Under the pieces are notes generated by a model, which worked only from the letters and a program-made list of their open reading frames with translations, made no database searches and was not told the DNA's origin. Source: Peiella sedimenti (GTDB lineage: Bacteria; Pseudomonadota; Alphaproteobacteria; Caulobacterales; Caulobacteraceae). From it: a stretch of 64,000 nt of DNA. The stretch spans positions 323,901-387,900 of the forward strand of contig NZ_JAUKTR010000002.1 in assembly GCF_030504955.1 (NCBI RefSeq). Direction: 5' to 3'. This document shows, in pieces, positions 39,418 through 48,515 of the stretch (position 1 is its first letter; each line of letters starts with the position of its first letter). The position numbers were made by a program, and so were the translations under genes.

Positions 39418-40284
39418 GTGGCCAACCGTCCCGACGTGGAAGGCGTCTTCGACCCCGCCACCCACACCATCACCTATCTGGTCAGCGACCCGGCCACGGG
39501 CGCGGCGGCGGTCATCGATCCCGTGCTGGACTTCGACGCCGCGGCGGGCCGCACCTCGACCGCTTCGGCGGACCGCCTGCTGGCGCGCATAGCCGAGCTG
39601 GGCCTCAAGCTGGATTGGGTTCTGGAGACCCACGCCCACGCCGACCATCTGACGGCGGCGACCCACCTCCGCGACCGCACGGGCGCGAAGATCGCCATCG
39701 GCGAGAACATTATCCGCGTTCAGGAGGGCTTCGGGCCCCTGTTCGACATGCCCGACATGCCCAATCCGGCGGTGTTCGACCACCTGTTCGAAGACGGCGA
39801 GCGTCTGACGCTGGGCGAGCTGGACATCGAGGTTCTGCATACGCCGGGTCACACCCCCGCCTGCGTCAGCTACCTCATCGGCGATGCGGTGTTCGTCGGC
39901 GACACCCTGTTCATGCCCGACTACGGCACGGCCCGCTGCGACTTTCCCGGCGGCGATGCGGCCACCCTCTATCGCTCCATCCAGCGCCTCTTCGCGCTGC
40001 CGGCCGAGACGCGGCTGTTCGTCGGCCACGACTATCTGCCCAAGGACGGACGCAAGGCCTTCGCCTGGGAGACCACGGTGGGTCAGGAAAAGGCGGCCAA
40101 TATCCATGTCGGCGGCGGCGTATCCGAAGCGGACTTCGTCGCCATGCGCACGGCCCGGGACAAGACGTTGGGCATGCCGGCGCTGATCCTGCCGTCGCTC
40201 CAGGTCAATCTGCGCGCCGGCGATCTGCCGCCGCCGGACAGGCAGGGCCGCCGCTACCTCAGGCTGCCGCTGAACGCGGTCTAG
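39418..40284 (+). CDS. Metallo-beta-lactamase-fold persulfide dioxygenase (ETHE1/Blh type)
   Basis: Oxidises glutathione persulfide to sulfite. Motif THAHADHLTA (HxHxDH), later GHTP, GDTLF and GHDY give the ETHE1-type mono-iron site; FDPATHTITYLVSD is the typical N-terminus. I prefer GTG 39418 (288 residues, GGGAGA seven bases upstream); ATG 39382 would give 300 residues but has no ribosome site and lies in the operator. Divergent from the ArsR-type gene; part of a sulfide-detoxifying module. Confidence 0.9.
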   Translation: MANRPDVEGVFDPATHTITYLVSDPATGAAAVIDPVLDFDAAAGRTSTASADRLLARIAELGLKLDWVLETHAHADHLTAATHLRDRTGAKIAIGENIIRVQEGFGPLFDMPDMPNPAVFDHLFEDGERLTLGELDIEVLHTPGHTPACVSYLIGDAVFVGDTLFMPDYGTARCDFPGGDAATLYRSIQRLFALPAETRLFVGHDYLPKDGRKAFAWETTVGQEKAANIHVGGGVSEADFVAMRTARDKTLGMPALILPSLQVNLRAGDLPPPDRQGRRYLRLPLNAV

Positions 40285-40410
40285 AGCGAAGTCGGCTCAG
40301 CGGGCTGTGCGCCCTGAGAGGCTCGGATTTTGGTCCAGACGCCTAGTGAGAGCCGGATCCACGATATCGGCGGAACCGCGGAAGCAGTTCCACCTCAACC
40401 GATCGGACTC

Positions 40411-41259
40411 TCAGGCGGCGGGCATGACGCCTTCATTGATGGCGATGCGGCCGATCAGCCCCTTGACGATCAGGTCCAGTGCCGACCCCTCCCGGTAGTC
40501 GGCCGCCGCCACGAAGTTCACCCGGTCTTCCGAGATCAGGCTGTAGATCTTGTCCTGGTCCCGCTCGGAATTGCGGGGGTCGTACACCGCGATCGAGAAG
40601 CCGCCCTTGGTGTGCATCATCTTCATGGTCGGCACGTCGGTGTCGCCGTCGCCCAGGAAGATCATGCGGCTGAAGGGCACCGGCCGCTCATCATCGGGAA
40701 TGAAGCGGTTGATGCGCTCGTGCTCGAAGTGGTTCAGCACGCCCTTGTTGATGCGGAACAGGTACTGGGTCTTGGTGGTGTAGTTCACCCCCACGGCCGG
40801 CCACACGGCGACGCCGTCCGGGTCATAGACGAACTTGGATGCGAAGACGTGGCGGAAGGCGTCGCGGATCGGGCACCCGTCGATCATCTCCTCCAGCCCG
40901 GCCGAGATGATGTAATGCTCCAGCTCCAGCCCGTACTGGGCGGCGAACAGATTGATGCGGTCGAACCAGCCCGGCCCGGTCAGGTCGGACTTGAGGCCGT
41001 CGAACAGCTTCACATCCTGGCCGTGCTCGCGCAGCAGCCGCCGGGTAATGGGCGAGCCGTTTTCGCGCGCCCGCTGCAGCATCAGCTGCATGTACATCAG
41101 GATGTTGTCGCCGTCGGACTCGCGCGTCAGCCGGTCCGCCTCGCCCCAGAAGTCGCCGATCCCCATGCCGACGGAGGGGATGAAGGTCACCTCCTGCATG
41201 TTGCCCCGGGCCAGCGTCCCGTCGAAGTCGTAGATCAGGGCGGTTTTCTTCAGGCTCAC
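40411..41259 (-). CDS. HAD-superfamily hydrolase
   Basis: A 282-residue phosphatase-like protein with HAD motif I YDFDGTL (Asp11, Asp13), a long cap region, and motif IV FLGDGDTDVPTMKMM. The cap suggests a phosphoserine-phosphatase-like subgroup; substrate unknown. The GTG start at 41259 overlaps the divL stop (GTGA), so the two genes are co-translated. The N-terminal extension running further upstream is shadow of divL. Confidence 0.87.
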   Translation of the reverse strand: MSLKKTALIYDFDGTLARGNMQEVTFIPSVGMGIGDFWGEADRLTRESDGDNILMYMQLMLQRARENGSPITRRLLREHGQDVKLFDGLKSDLTGPGWFDRINLFAAQYGLELEHYIISAGLEEMIDGCPIRDAFRHVFASKFVYDPDGVAVWPAVGVNYTTKTQYLFRINKGVLNHFEHERINRFIPDDERPVPFSRMIFLGDGDTDVPTMKMMHTKGGFSIAVYDPRNSERDQDKIYSLISEDRVNFVAAADYREGSALDLIVKGLIGRIAINEGVMPAA

Positions 41260-43604
41260 GCACGGGCTCCGGCGGCAGGCAGGTCCAGTTCGGGCTCGGC
41301 CGCCCCCTGAGCCGCCTGTTCCGGCAGGTGTAGGGTGAAGACCGCGCCATGGCCGGGCTCGCTCTCCAGGGCGACCCAGCCGCCGTGCATTTCCACCAGC
41401 GCCTTGACCAAAGCAAGGCCAAGACCAGGCCCGCCCCGCTCGCGCGCCGTGAAGCGGTCGAAGATGTGCGCCTGCACGTGGAACGGGATGCCCCGTCCGC
41501 GGTCCTTCACATGGATGCGGACCTCGCCCTGGGTCCGCTCGGCCGCCAGTTCGATCTGCGATCCCTGGGGGGCGGCGCGAAGGGCGTTGTCGCCCAACTG
41601 ATCCAGCGCCTGACCAAGCCGCAGGGCGTCGGCGCGGATCAGGCCGCAATCCGGCGCACAGGTCACAAAGACCGTCACGGCTTTCGCCTGGGCGCGGTCC
41701 GCCAGCCGCCGAGCGGCTCCCGCGATCAACTCCTCGACACTCACGTCGCCCAGGGACAGCGCCATCTCCCCGGCGTCGATCTGGGCCATGTCCAGCACGT
41801 CATCCACCGAGCGCGCCAGCTGCATCGCCGCCGACTTGATGGCCGCCACGTGGGGGCGCGTCCGCTCCGGCAGGGCCTCCCCCTGGCTTTCCATCAACTC
41901 GGCGTAGCCGATGATGGTCGTCAGGGGCGTGCGCAGCTCGTACGAGACGTTGCCCACGAACTCCCGCTTCAGGGTCTCGGCCTCGGACAGGGCGGCCTCG
42001 CGCTGGGCCAGGGCCTTCTCCAGCTCGCGCGTGGCTGTGATGTCGGAGAAGGCGACCAGGGTCGCGCCGTCGGGCAGCGGCCGGGTCTGCCAGGCGACCG
42101 TGCGGCGGTCATTGGTGCGCGCCTCGCCCGAGACGGGCACCCGCGCGTGCGGGTCGGGGTCGGCGACCCGGCCCTTGAGTTCGGCCCACAGGGTGGGCTC
42201 CGGCAGCAGCCGACGGCACAGGGCCGAGACGCCTTCGAAATCAGCCGCCTCGGACAGCTCGGGCCCGCCGGCGCGCCAGAACCGCTCGAAAGCCTCGTTG
42301 TGCAGGCGCAGCCGACCGTCCGAGCCGAACACGGCGACGGCGTCGTTCAGCTTGTCCAGGGTGGCGCGCTGAACCTGGATCAGGGCGTTGTACTGGGCGC
42401 GCAGCTTCAACTCATCGGTGATGTCCGAGAACAGCAGAACGAGGCCGCCGCGCGGATCCGGCTGGCGCGCCAGGCGCAGCGTGCGGCCGTCGGGCAGGGT
42501 CCAGGTTTCGTCGGCGAACGGTCCTGAGGCGCCATAGAGGTCCAGCTCCGCAGCCTTCCACGCGCCGTAGTCGGCCACCTCGGGCAGGCGGCGGCGCTGG
42601 CGCAGGCGGTCAAGAATCTCCCCGTGGGTCGGCCGCTCGTCCAGCCAGGCGGCCTCAAGGCCGAAGCTCTGCTGGAAGGCGCGGTTGTGGAACACCAGGC
42701 GCTTGCCGGGCCCGAAGATCAGGACCGCGTCGTCAAGTCGGTCCAGGGTCTCGTCGTGCGCCTTGACCTGACGTTTAAGGGTCTCGCGGATTTCCTCGGC
42801 CTCGGTGACGTCCTCGGCCCAGGCCAGAACCTCGCCCGCCTCAAGGGGCTGCACGCCCAGCCTCCAGGCCTTGCGCTTGCCGCCCACCGTGATCCAGCGG
42901 AAACCCTGGCGCGGTTCGCCCGATCGGCGCGCCTCGGCCGCCAGGGCCTCGGCGTTGCGCCCGAAGCCGCCGTTGGCGCGCACCGCCTCAAGATCCGGCT
43001 GCTCGGACGCGGCCAGGAAGGCCGGATTGGCCCAGGTCAGCGCGTCGGCCGCGTCCAGCCGCCAGGCCGGCATGGGCAGACGCTCGGCCACATCGCCGCC
43101 GGAAGCGCCGTTTTCCGACAGGCCGCCCTGCGCGCCGACGGGCCGCAGGCGCAGCCAGGCCACGCCGCCGGTGGCGCGACCGTCCACCTCCAGCCCGGCG
43201 GCGTTGAAGCGGCAGGGCTCGCCTTCCTGGATCAGGGCGGCGATGCGCTCCGCATGTTCCGGCGATGAGGCGGCGATGGCGCTGACCATCTCCTCGGCGG
43301 CCCCATCAGGGTCTTGGCTCAGCCGCGCCTCGTCGACCTGCAGCGCGCGGGCGCAGGCCGACAGGGTCCAGCCGCCCGACACGGCGCGGATGCGCTCGGG
43401 GTCCAGGCTGATGAGACAGGTGTCGAAGGCGTCCGCCCCGCCTTTCAAGGCCAGCATGTCTTCGCGCAGGCCCTGGGCTTCCGCCTCGGCGCGCGCCAGG
43501 GCGCCCAAGGCGCGGCGGCGGAAACGCCACGCCCAGGCCGCTGCCGAGAGCGACAGGCCGATGGCGCCGACCGAGGCGGCGAAGGCGACGTCGTTGACGG
43601 GCAT
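41256..43604 (-). CDS. divL: DivL-type cell-cycle sensor kinase with Tyr at the phospho-acceptor position
   Basis: Unorthodox kinase that, in Caulobacter, binds DivK and controls CckA and so CtrA. The 782-residue protein has one N-terminal membrane helix, several PAS-like domains (about 275-510), a HisKA-like segment in which VSYELRTPLT replaces the usual VSHELRTPLT (Tyr at about residue 555; C. crescentus has Tyr550), and a HATPase domain with DRGRGIP and GPGLGLALV. ATG 43604 is preferred to GTG 43622. It overlaps the HAD gene. Its presence fits the CtrA box in the origin. Confidence 0.92.
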   Translation of the reverse strand: MPVNDVAFAASVGAIGLSLSAAAWAWRFRRRALGALARAEAEAQGLREDMLALKGGADAFDTCLISLDPERIRAVSGGWTLSACARALQVDEARLSQDPDGAAEEMVSAIAASSPEHAERIAALIQEGEPCRFNAAGLEVDGRATGGVAWLRLRPVGAQGGLSENGASGGDVAERLPMPAWRLDAADALTWANPAFLAASEQPDLEAVRANGGFGRNAEALAAEARRSGEPRQGFRWITVGGKRKAWRLGVQPLEAGEVLAWAEDVTEAEEIRETLKRQVKAHDETLDRLDDAVLIFGPGKRLVFHNRAFQQSFGLEAAWLDERPTHGEILDRLRQRRRLPEVADYGAWKAAELDLYGASGPFADETWTLPDGRTLRLARQPDPRGGLVLLFSDITDELKLRAQYNALIQVQRATLDKLNDAVAVFGSDGRLRLHNEAFERFWRAGGPELSEAADFEGVSALCRRLLPEPTLWAELKGRVADPDPHARVPVSGEARTNDRRTVAWQTRPLPDGATLVAFSDITATRELEKALAQREAALSEAETLKREFVGNVSYELRTPLTTIIGYAELMESQGEALPERTRPHVAAIKSAAMQLARSVDDVLDMAQIDAGEMALSLGDVSVEELIAGAARRLADRAQAKAVTVFVTCAPDCGLIRADALRLGQALDQLGDNALRAAPQGSQIELAAERTQGEVRIHVKDRGRGIPFHVQAHIFDRFTARERGGPGLGLALVKALVEMHGGWVALESEPGHGAVFTLHLPEQAAQGAAEPELDLPAAGARA

Positions 43605-43686
43605 ATGGCTGATCCGAATCACGGCCAGACTAACAGAAACCGTCTCTCATGCACGGCGGCTTGCCGGGCGTGGAAACCGTCACGAT

Positions 43687-44097
43687 ATGGCGGCCATGAA
43701 CCTCTACGGACGCGAGCCCAGCAACGACGATCTGGCCCAACTGGCGCGCGAGGCTTTCGAGCGCCTGCCCGAGCCCTTCCGCCTGGCCGTGGGTGCGGTC
43801 GCGATCCGCGTCACCGATTTCGCCGAGCCCGAGGTGCTGGCCGACCTGGGCATGGACGACCCATGGGACCTGTCCGGCCTTTATTCAGGCGTCGACCTGA
43901 CCCGCCGGTCCATCCTTGATCCGCTGCCAGAGCCGTCCGAGATCTTCCTCTACCGCAGACCCATACTGGCCGAGTGGGCCGGGCGCGGCGACATCGGTCT
44001 GGGGCGCCTCGTGGAGCATGTGCTGATCCACGAGATCGGCCACCATTTCGGCCTCTCCGACGACGACATCCACGCCATCGAGGATGGCCGCCGATGA
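43687..44097 (+). CDS. Minimal zincin-like metallopeptidase
   Basis: A 136-residue protein of the short MMP-like family: the zinc site HEIGHHFGLSDDD is HExxHxxGxxD near the C-terminus, and the N-terminal part contains LFEPEVLADLG-like acidic helices. No signal peptide. Substrate unknown. ATG 43687 (a second ATG is nine bases on). It is divergent from divL across 82 bases. Confidence 0.85.
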   Translation: MAAMNLYGREPSNDDLAQLAREAFERLPEPFRLAVGAVAIRVTDFAEPEVLADLGMDDPWDLSGLYSGVDLTRRSILDPLPEPSEIFLYRRPILAEWAGRGDIGLGRLVEHVLIHEIGHHFGLSDDDIHAIEDGRR

Positions 44098-44104
44098 GGC
44101 GGCC

Positions 44105-45685
44105 TTACCTTGCGATGCGAAGGTTCTCGATGGAGCCGGCGATGCGGTCGAAAGCCTCGCCGATCGCGGCGCTGCTGGTGACGTTGAAATAGTGGTCCGA
44201 CGAGGTGGCGCAGCGGGCCAGCATAGCCTGAGTGCCGGTGTCGACCTGAACGCCCACCGTATAGATGATGATGCCCTGGGCCTTCATGTTGCCGCACAGG
44301 TCTTCCTGGCCAGGGGTGGCCGAATCCAGACGATTGTCCATGGCCGCCCGGCGGTCGGAGCCTGACGAGTTCACGCCCACGCCCAGCCGGTTCTGGAAGA
44401 TGTAGCCGACGCCCGAATAGACCGAGTTGTTCGGGTTGGAGAAGGTCGAGTTCACGTTCTCGCCGTCGGTCATCAGGATGACGATCTTCTGCAGCCGGTC
44501 GGTCCCGTAGGCGGCCCCGTCCGCGAAAGGACGGTTGGGCGACAGGGTGTGCCAGCCCCACATCATGCCCATGGGCACGTTAGTGTTGCCCGACGCAGTC
44601 ATGTCGTCGATGGCGTCCAGAACGTCGTCATAGTCGGTGGTCAGGCGCACCAGGGGCTGGAGGGTGCAGCCGCGGTTCGGGCCCTTGCCGTTGCTCGTGG
44701 ACAGGCCGCTCGTTCCGTACTTCTGGGTGCGCTTCAGGCGCTTCCACCAGTCGCGGTTTGAGCTGTTGGCGTTCAGGCCGTCGGGCAGATAGTCGTTGTC
44801 GACGCGATAATCCTCCCACTGCCAATGATTATCGTAGAGGTCCACGTCCGGCTCGTCGGGAGCGAAATAGTGGACGAACATGGTCTCGCGGTCGCTCGGG
44901 TGCGGAGCGGTGTCGCGGATATCATACGGATAGGGACGGCTCTCGACGCAGCCGGCCCAGTCCAGGTTCATCTGGTTGAACAGGGCCAGCCGGTTGGCGC
45001 CCGTGGCGAACAGCTCGTCGTTGCCCGTGGCCTGGGCGCTGTTGTCCATCCAGTTGGCGTTGGCGTACTCGCTGCCGATGCGCACCGTCATGGAGAAGGG
45101 CACCAGGCTGATCTTCACGGCGTCGTCTTCGGTGCTGCGCTCGGCCGCCGCCGCCAGGCGCTCAACCAGGTTTCGGGCGGCCGCCTTGGTGTTGGTCAGC
45201 TTGGAGCCGGCCATGGATCCCGTATTGTCCAGCACCATCGCCACTTCGATGCGGTAGTTGGAGCGGAAGACGGTCGTATCGGCGGCCACCTTGATGTTGT
45301 CGCCCAGGAACATGTCGGCGATCAGGGTCGTCACATTGGCTTTGGCCTTGGCCACCACCGAGCCGTCGGCGTTGAGCACGAAATCGGTGTCCGTGGCGGC
45401 CTCGATCAGGCTGGTGTCCGGATAGTTGGCCAGATTGGCCCGCAGGGCCTGCATGCCGACCCGGCGGATCCCGCCCGAGGTCGTTTCATCCGAGCGCGCC
45501 GCCGCCAGGGCCGCGGCGTCCAGGGCGTCCTGCAGATTCATGCGCACGGTCGAAGCGCGGTGGATGTCCACCCCCGCCACGGCCATGACGGAGACGACCG
45601 GCATGGCCAGGGCGAACATCATGGCGACGCCGCCGTGGCGGGCCGCGCCGAACGCCTTCAGATGGTTTCGCAGACGCATCGCCAT
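44105..45685 (-). CDS. TadG-like protein with a von Willebrand A domain
   Basis: A 526-residue protein: N-terminal pseudopilin-like membrane helix (GVAMMFALAMPVVSVMAVAGVDI), then a vWA domain with the MIDAS motif DNTGSMAGSK and VILMTDGENVN. TadG/TadE-type proteins assemble Flp-type pili or adhere to surfaces. Many Asn/Asp-rich and aromatic stretches in the middle suggest a secreted adhesin domain. No other tad genes are in the window. Ends eight bases from the metallopeptidase stop (convergent). Confidence 0.85.
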   Translation of the reverse strand: MAMRLRNHLKAFGAARHGGVAMMFALAMPVVSVMAVAGVDIHRASTVRMNLQDALDAAALAAARSDETTSGGIRRVGMQALRANLANYPDTSLIEAATDTDFVLNADGSVVAKAKANVTTLIADMFLGDNIKVAADTTVFRSNYRIEVAMVLDNTGSMAGSKLTNTKAAARNLVERLAAAAERSTEDDAVKISLVPFSMTVRIGSEYANANWMDNSAQATGNDELFATGANRLALFNQMNLDWAGCVESRPYPYDIRDTAPHPSDRETMFVHYFAPDEPDVDLYDNHWQWEDYRVDNDYLPDGLNANSSNRDWWKRLKRTQKYGTSGLSTSNGKGPNRGCTLQPLVRLTTDYDDVLDAIDDMTASGNTNVPMGMMWGWHTLSPNRPFADGAAYGTDRLQKIVILMTDGENVNSTFSNPNNSVYSGVGYIFQNRLGVGVNSSGSDRRAAMDNRLDSATPGQEDLCGNMKAQGIIIYTVGVQVDTGTQAMLARCATSSDHYFNVTSSAAIGEAFDRIAGSIENLRIAR

Positions 45686-45770
45686 ATCCCCACGCCCGGA
45701 CGCACGCCGGGCGCGAGGATGATGGGGCGGCTCGGGTAAACGAACCGCCCCACGGCAAGGGTTAACGCCT

Positions 45771-47642
45771 TTAGGCTTCCCAGCCGCAGTTCTTGCCGCG
45801 GTTCTGCTCGGTCAGCCAGGCGTTCAGCGGGGCGAAATAGTCCGCCACGGCCGAGGCGTCGGTCTGGCGTTCGCCGGTAAAGGCCTCCAAGGCCTCGGGC
45901 CACGGGCGGGACTGGCCCATCTCCATCATGGCGTTGAAGCGTCGGCCCACCTCCCCGTTGCCGTAGATCGAGCAACGGTGCAGCGGTCCGGTCCAGCCGG
46001 CCTGGCGGCAGGCCGCGCGCTGGAACTGGAACTGGTAGATGTGGGCCAGGAAATAGCGGGTGTACGGCGTGTTGCCCGGCACGTGGTACTTGGCGCCCGG
46101 GTCGAAGGCGTTGGCCGGGCGCGGCCCCGGCGGCACCAGACCCTGATAGCGCAGCATGTTCGCCGTCCAGGCCTCGTTGTACTCGGCCGGCGACACCTCG
46201 CCGGAGAAGACGTCCCAGCGCCAGCGGTCCACCATCAGGCCGAAGGGCAGGAAGGCGATCTTGTCCAGCGCCATCTTCAGCAGGAAGGGGATGTCCTCGG
46301 CGTCGCCCTGCGGCACCTGATCCAGCAGCCCGATCTGGTTCAGATAGGTGGGTGTTGAGGCCGACAGGGCCACGAAGTCGCCGATGGCCTCGTGGAAGCC
46401 GTCATTGGCTCCGTTCTGGAACAGGAAAGGCTGGTTCTTGTACGCCCGTTGATAATAGTTGTGGCCCAGCTCGTGGTGGACGGTCTGGAAGTCCTCCGCG
46501 TTGACGTTTGTGCACATCTTGATGCGGATGTCGTCGGCGCCGTCGAGGTTCCAGGCCGAGGCGTGGCAAACCACTTCGCGGTCCTGCGGCCGGGTGATCA
46601 TCGACCGCTCCCAGAAGGTCTGGGGCAGGGGCGCCAGGCCCAGCGAGGTGTAGAAGCCCTCGCCCGTGCGGACCATGCGCTCGGCGTCGTAGTTGGCCTC
46701 GGTCAGCAGGTTGTCGAGGCTGTAGCTGGACGCCGGGATGTTGGTGGGCGCCACCACGTCGTAGATGTTGCCCCACTGCTGCGACCACATGTTGCCCAGC
46801 AGGTCGGCGCGGATCGGGCCGGTCGCCGGTTGCACCGCGTCGCCATAGCGCTCGTTCAGGCGCGCCCGCACGTAGCAGTGCAGGTTCTCATAGAAGGGCT
46901 TGACCTGCTGCCACAGCCGCTCGGTCTCGGCGGCGAATTCGTCGGCGGTCATGTCGTAACCCGAGCGCCACAGGGCGCCCGTGTCAGCATAGCCCAGCTC
47001 GCGGCTGCCCTCGTTGGCCAGCTCGACCAGGCGGGCGTAGTCGTCCCGCATCGGGGGCGCGATGGTGCGCCAGCCCTCGTAGAGCGCTTCGGTCTCGCTG
47101 GGATCGCGCGAGGCGGCGAGCATCCGGCTGGCCTCGTCCAGGGTGATCTGGCGGCCCTGGTGCTCGAAACGGCCGGTGGCGTAGGTGGAATCCAGCCGTG
47201 TCGAAATCTCGGACAGCTCGTCCGCCGCGCCCGGGCGGTTCGGCGCCGGCAGGACCAGCCCCTGCCGCAGCAGGTTCAGCTTGCGGCGTGTGACCGGGTC
47301 CACCTGAACGTCATTGAAGCGCGCGGCCTCGTTGGCCAGCTGGACGCCCAGTTCGGTGTACTCGGCGTTGGCGCGGCTCTCCAGCCACATGGTGTCGAAG
47401 GTGATGTTGGTCGCCCGCGTCCAGGCGATGCGGCTGGCCTCCTCGGACAGGGCCTTCAGCCGCGTCTCGGCGTCGGCGATGAAGGCTCGAGCGCCCTCGG
47501 CCGTCGCCGGGAACTGGCTGGACTCGGCGCTGGCGGAGGCCGCGGGGGCCGCGACAGCTTCGCCGCCCATCATGGACTGGCAGCCGGACAGGCTGATCGC
47601 CAGGGCGCCGGCGGCGCAGGCGGTGAGGAGGAGGTTCTTCAT
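45771..47642 (-). CDS. M2-family dipeptidyl carboxypeptidase (bacterial ACE-like), lipoprotein
   Basis: A 623-residue zinc peptidase of the angiotensin-converting-enzyme family. HHELGHNYY holds HExxH with His390, Glu391 and His394; the third ligand Glu lies about 25 residues on, in FHEAIGD. The N-terminus is a lipoprotein signal with lipobox LSGC (Cys21), so it should be lipid-anchored in the envelope. Stands alone between the TadG-like gene and mtgA. Confidence 0.93.
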   Translation of the reverse strand: MKNLLLTACAAGALAISLSGCQSMMGGEAVAAPAASASAESSQFPATAEGARAFIADAETRLKALSEEASRIAWTRATNITFDTMWLESRANAEYTELGVQLANEAARFNDVQVDPVTRRKLNLLRQGLVLPAPNRPGAADELSEISTRLDSTYATGRFEHQGRQITLDEASRMLAASRDPSETEALYEGWRTIAPPMRDDYARLVELANEGSRELGYADTGALWRSGYDMTADEFAAETERLWQQVKPFYENLHCYVRARLNERYGDAVQPATGPIRADLLGNMWSQQWGNIYDVVAPTNIPASSYSLDNLLTEANYDAERMVRTGEGFYTSLGLAPLPQTFWERSMITRPQDREVVCHASAWNLDGADDIRIKMCTNVNAEDFQTVHHELGHNYYQRAYKNQPFLFQNGANDGFHEAIGDFVALSASTPTYLNQIGLLDQVPQGDAEDIPFLLKMALDKIAFLPFGLMVDRWRWDVFSGEVSPAEYNEAWTANMLRYQGLVPPGPRPANAFDPGAKYHVPGNTPYTRYFLAHIYQFQFQRAACRQAGWTGPLHRCSIYGNGEVGRRFNAMMEMGQSRPWPEALEAFTGERQTDASAVADYFAPLNAWLTEQNRGKNCGWEA

Positions 47643-47747
47643 GGGGCGTCCTTCCTGACGGCGGCCGGTGGACCGGCCTTGCGATTTTGGGCCCCATGAA
47701 CCCTAGCGCGGCCGTATACGTCAACCTTGGCCGTTGCGGCGGAAGCG

Positions 47748-48476
47748 CTATCGCAGGACGCAGGCGTCCAGCCCGTCGGCGCGCACGGTCCCCATCTGGG
47801 CCTGGATGGTGCGCGCCCGCCGTCGGACATAGGGGCCGGGGGCCTCGGCGCTGTAGCGGCGCGGCGAAGGCAGGACGGCCGCAAGCCTTGCGGCCTCGCG
47901 CGGCGTCAGCTCATCGGCGCCCTTGCCGAACAACCGCCGGGCCGCGGCCTCGGCGCCGTAAACGCCCGGCGCGAACTCGGCCACGTTCAGATAGACCTCC
48001 ATGATGCGGCGCTTGCCCCACAGCGCCTCCAGCAGGATGGTGTAGCCCGCCTCCAGACCCTTGCGGACCCAGCCTCGGCCCGGCCACAGAAAGACGTTCT
48101 TCGCCGCCTGCTGGCTGATGGTCGAGGCGCCGCGCAGCCGGTTCGGCCGCCGTTTGTTGTGCGCCTGGGCCTTGCGGATGGCCTCCAGGTCGAAGCCATG
48201 GTGGCGGCAGAAGCGGGCGTCTTCCGAGGCGATGACCGCGCGCACCAGATTGGGCGAAATGTCCGACAGACCGCGCCAGCGATAGTCGAGGCCGTCTCCC
48301 GCGAAGAGGCGGTTCACCATGAGCAGATTGGGCGGCGGCGGCAGCAGCCGATAGGTCAGGACGCTCAGCGGCGGCGCCAGAATGGCGGAGACCAGAGCGA
48401 CCAGCAGCCAACGGCCCCAGCGGCGCCGGTCCGGCGCGGAGGCCGCCGTTTCTTCAGGAGCGGGATCGTCGCTCAT
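47748..48476 (-). CDS. mtgA: Monofunctional peptidoglycan glycosyltransferase MtgA
   Basis: Polymerises lipid II glycan strands. The 242-residue protein has one N-terminal membrane helix and the GT51 domain with catalytic Glu in IASEDARFCRHHGFD and later RGASTISQQAAKNVFLW. ATG 48476 is preferred to GTG 48485. It lies 39 bases downstream of the WD40 gene and may be the last gene of the leftward metal cluster operon. Confidence 0.95.
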   Translation of the reverse strand: MSDDPAPEETAASAPDRRRWGRWLLVALVSAILAPPLSVLTYRLLPPPPNLLMVNRLFAGDGLDYRWRGLSDISPNLVRAVIASEDARFCRHHGFDLEAIRKAQAHNKRRPNRLRGASTISQQAAKNVFLWPGRGWVRKGLEAGYTILLEALWGKRRIMEVYLNVAEFAPGVYGAEAAARRLFGKGADELTPREAARLAAVLPSPRRYSAEAPGPYVRRRARTIQAQMGTVRADGLDACVLR

Positions 48477-48515
48477 GGCCCCCACTGTGACGCTTCAAGG
48501 GCGCACCCGCCAGCC

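Noticed and set aside
45750..45765. GGTTAACGCCTTTAGG as a CtrA site before the TadG-like gene
   Set aside because: Only one TTAA core; the second half and the seven-base spacing are missing.
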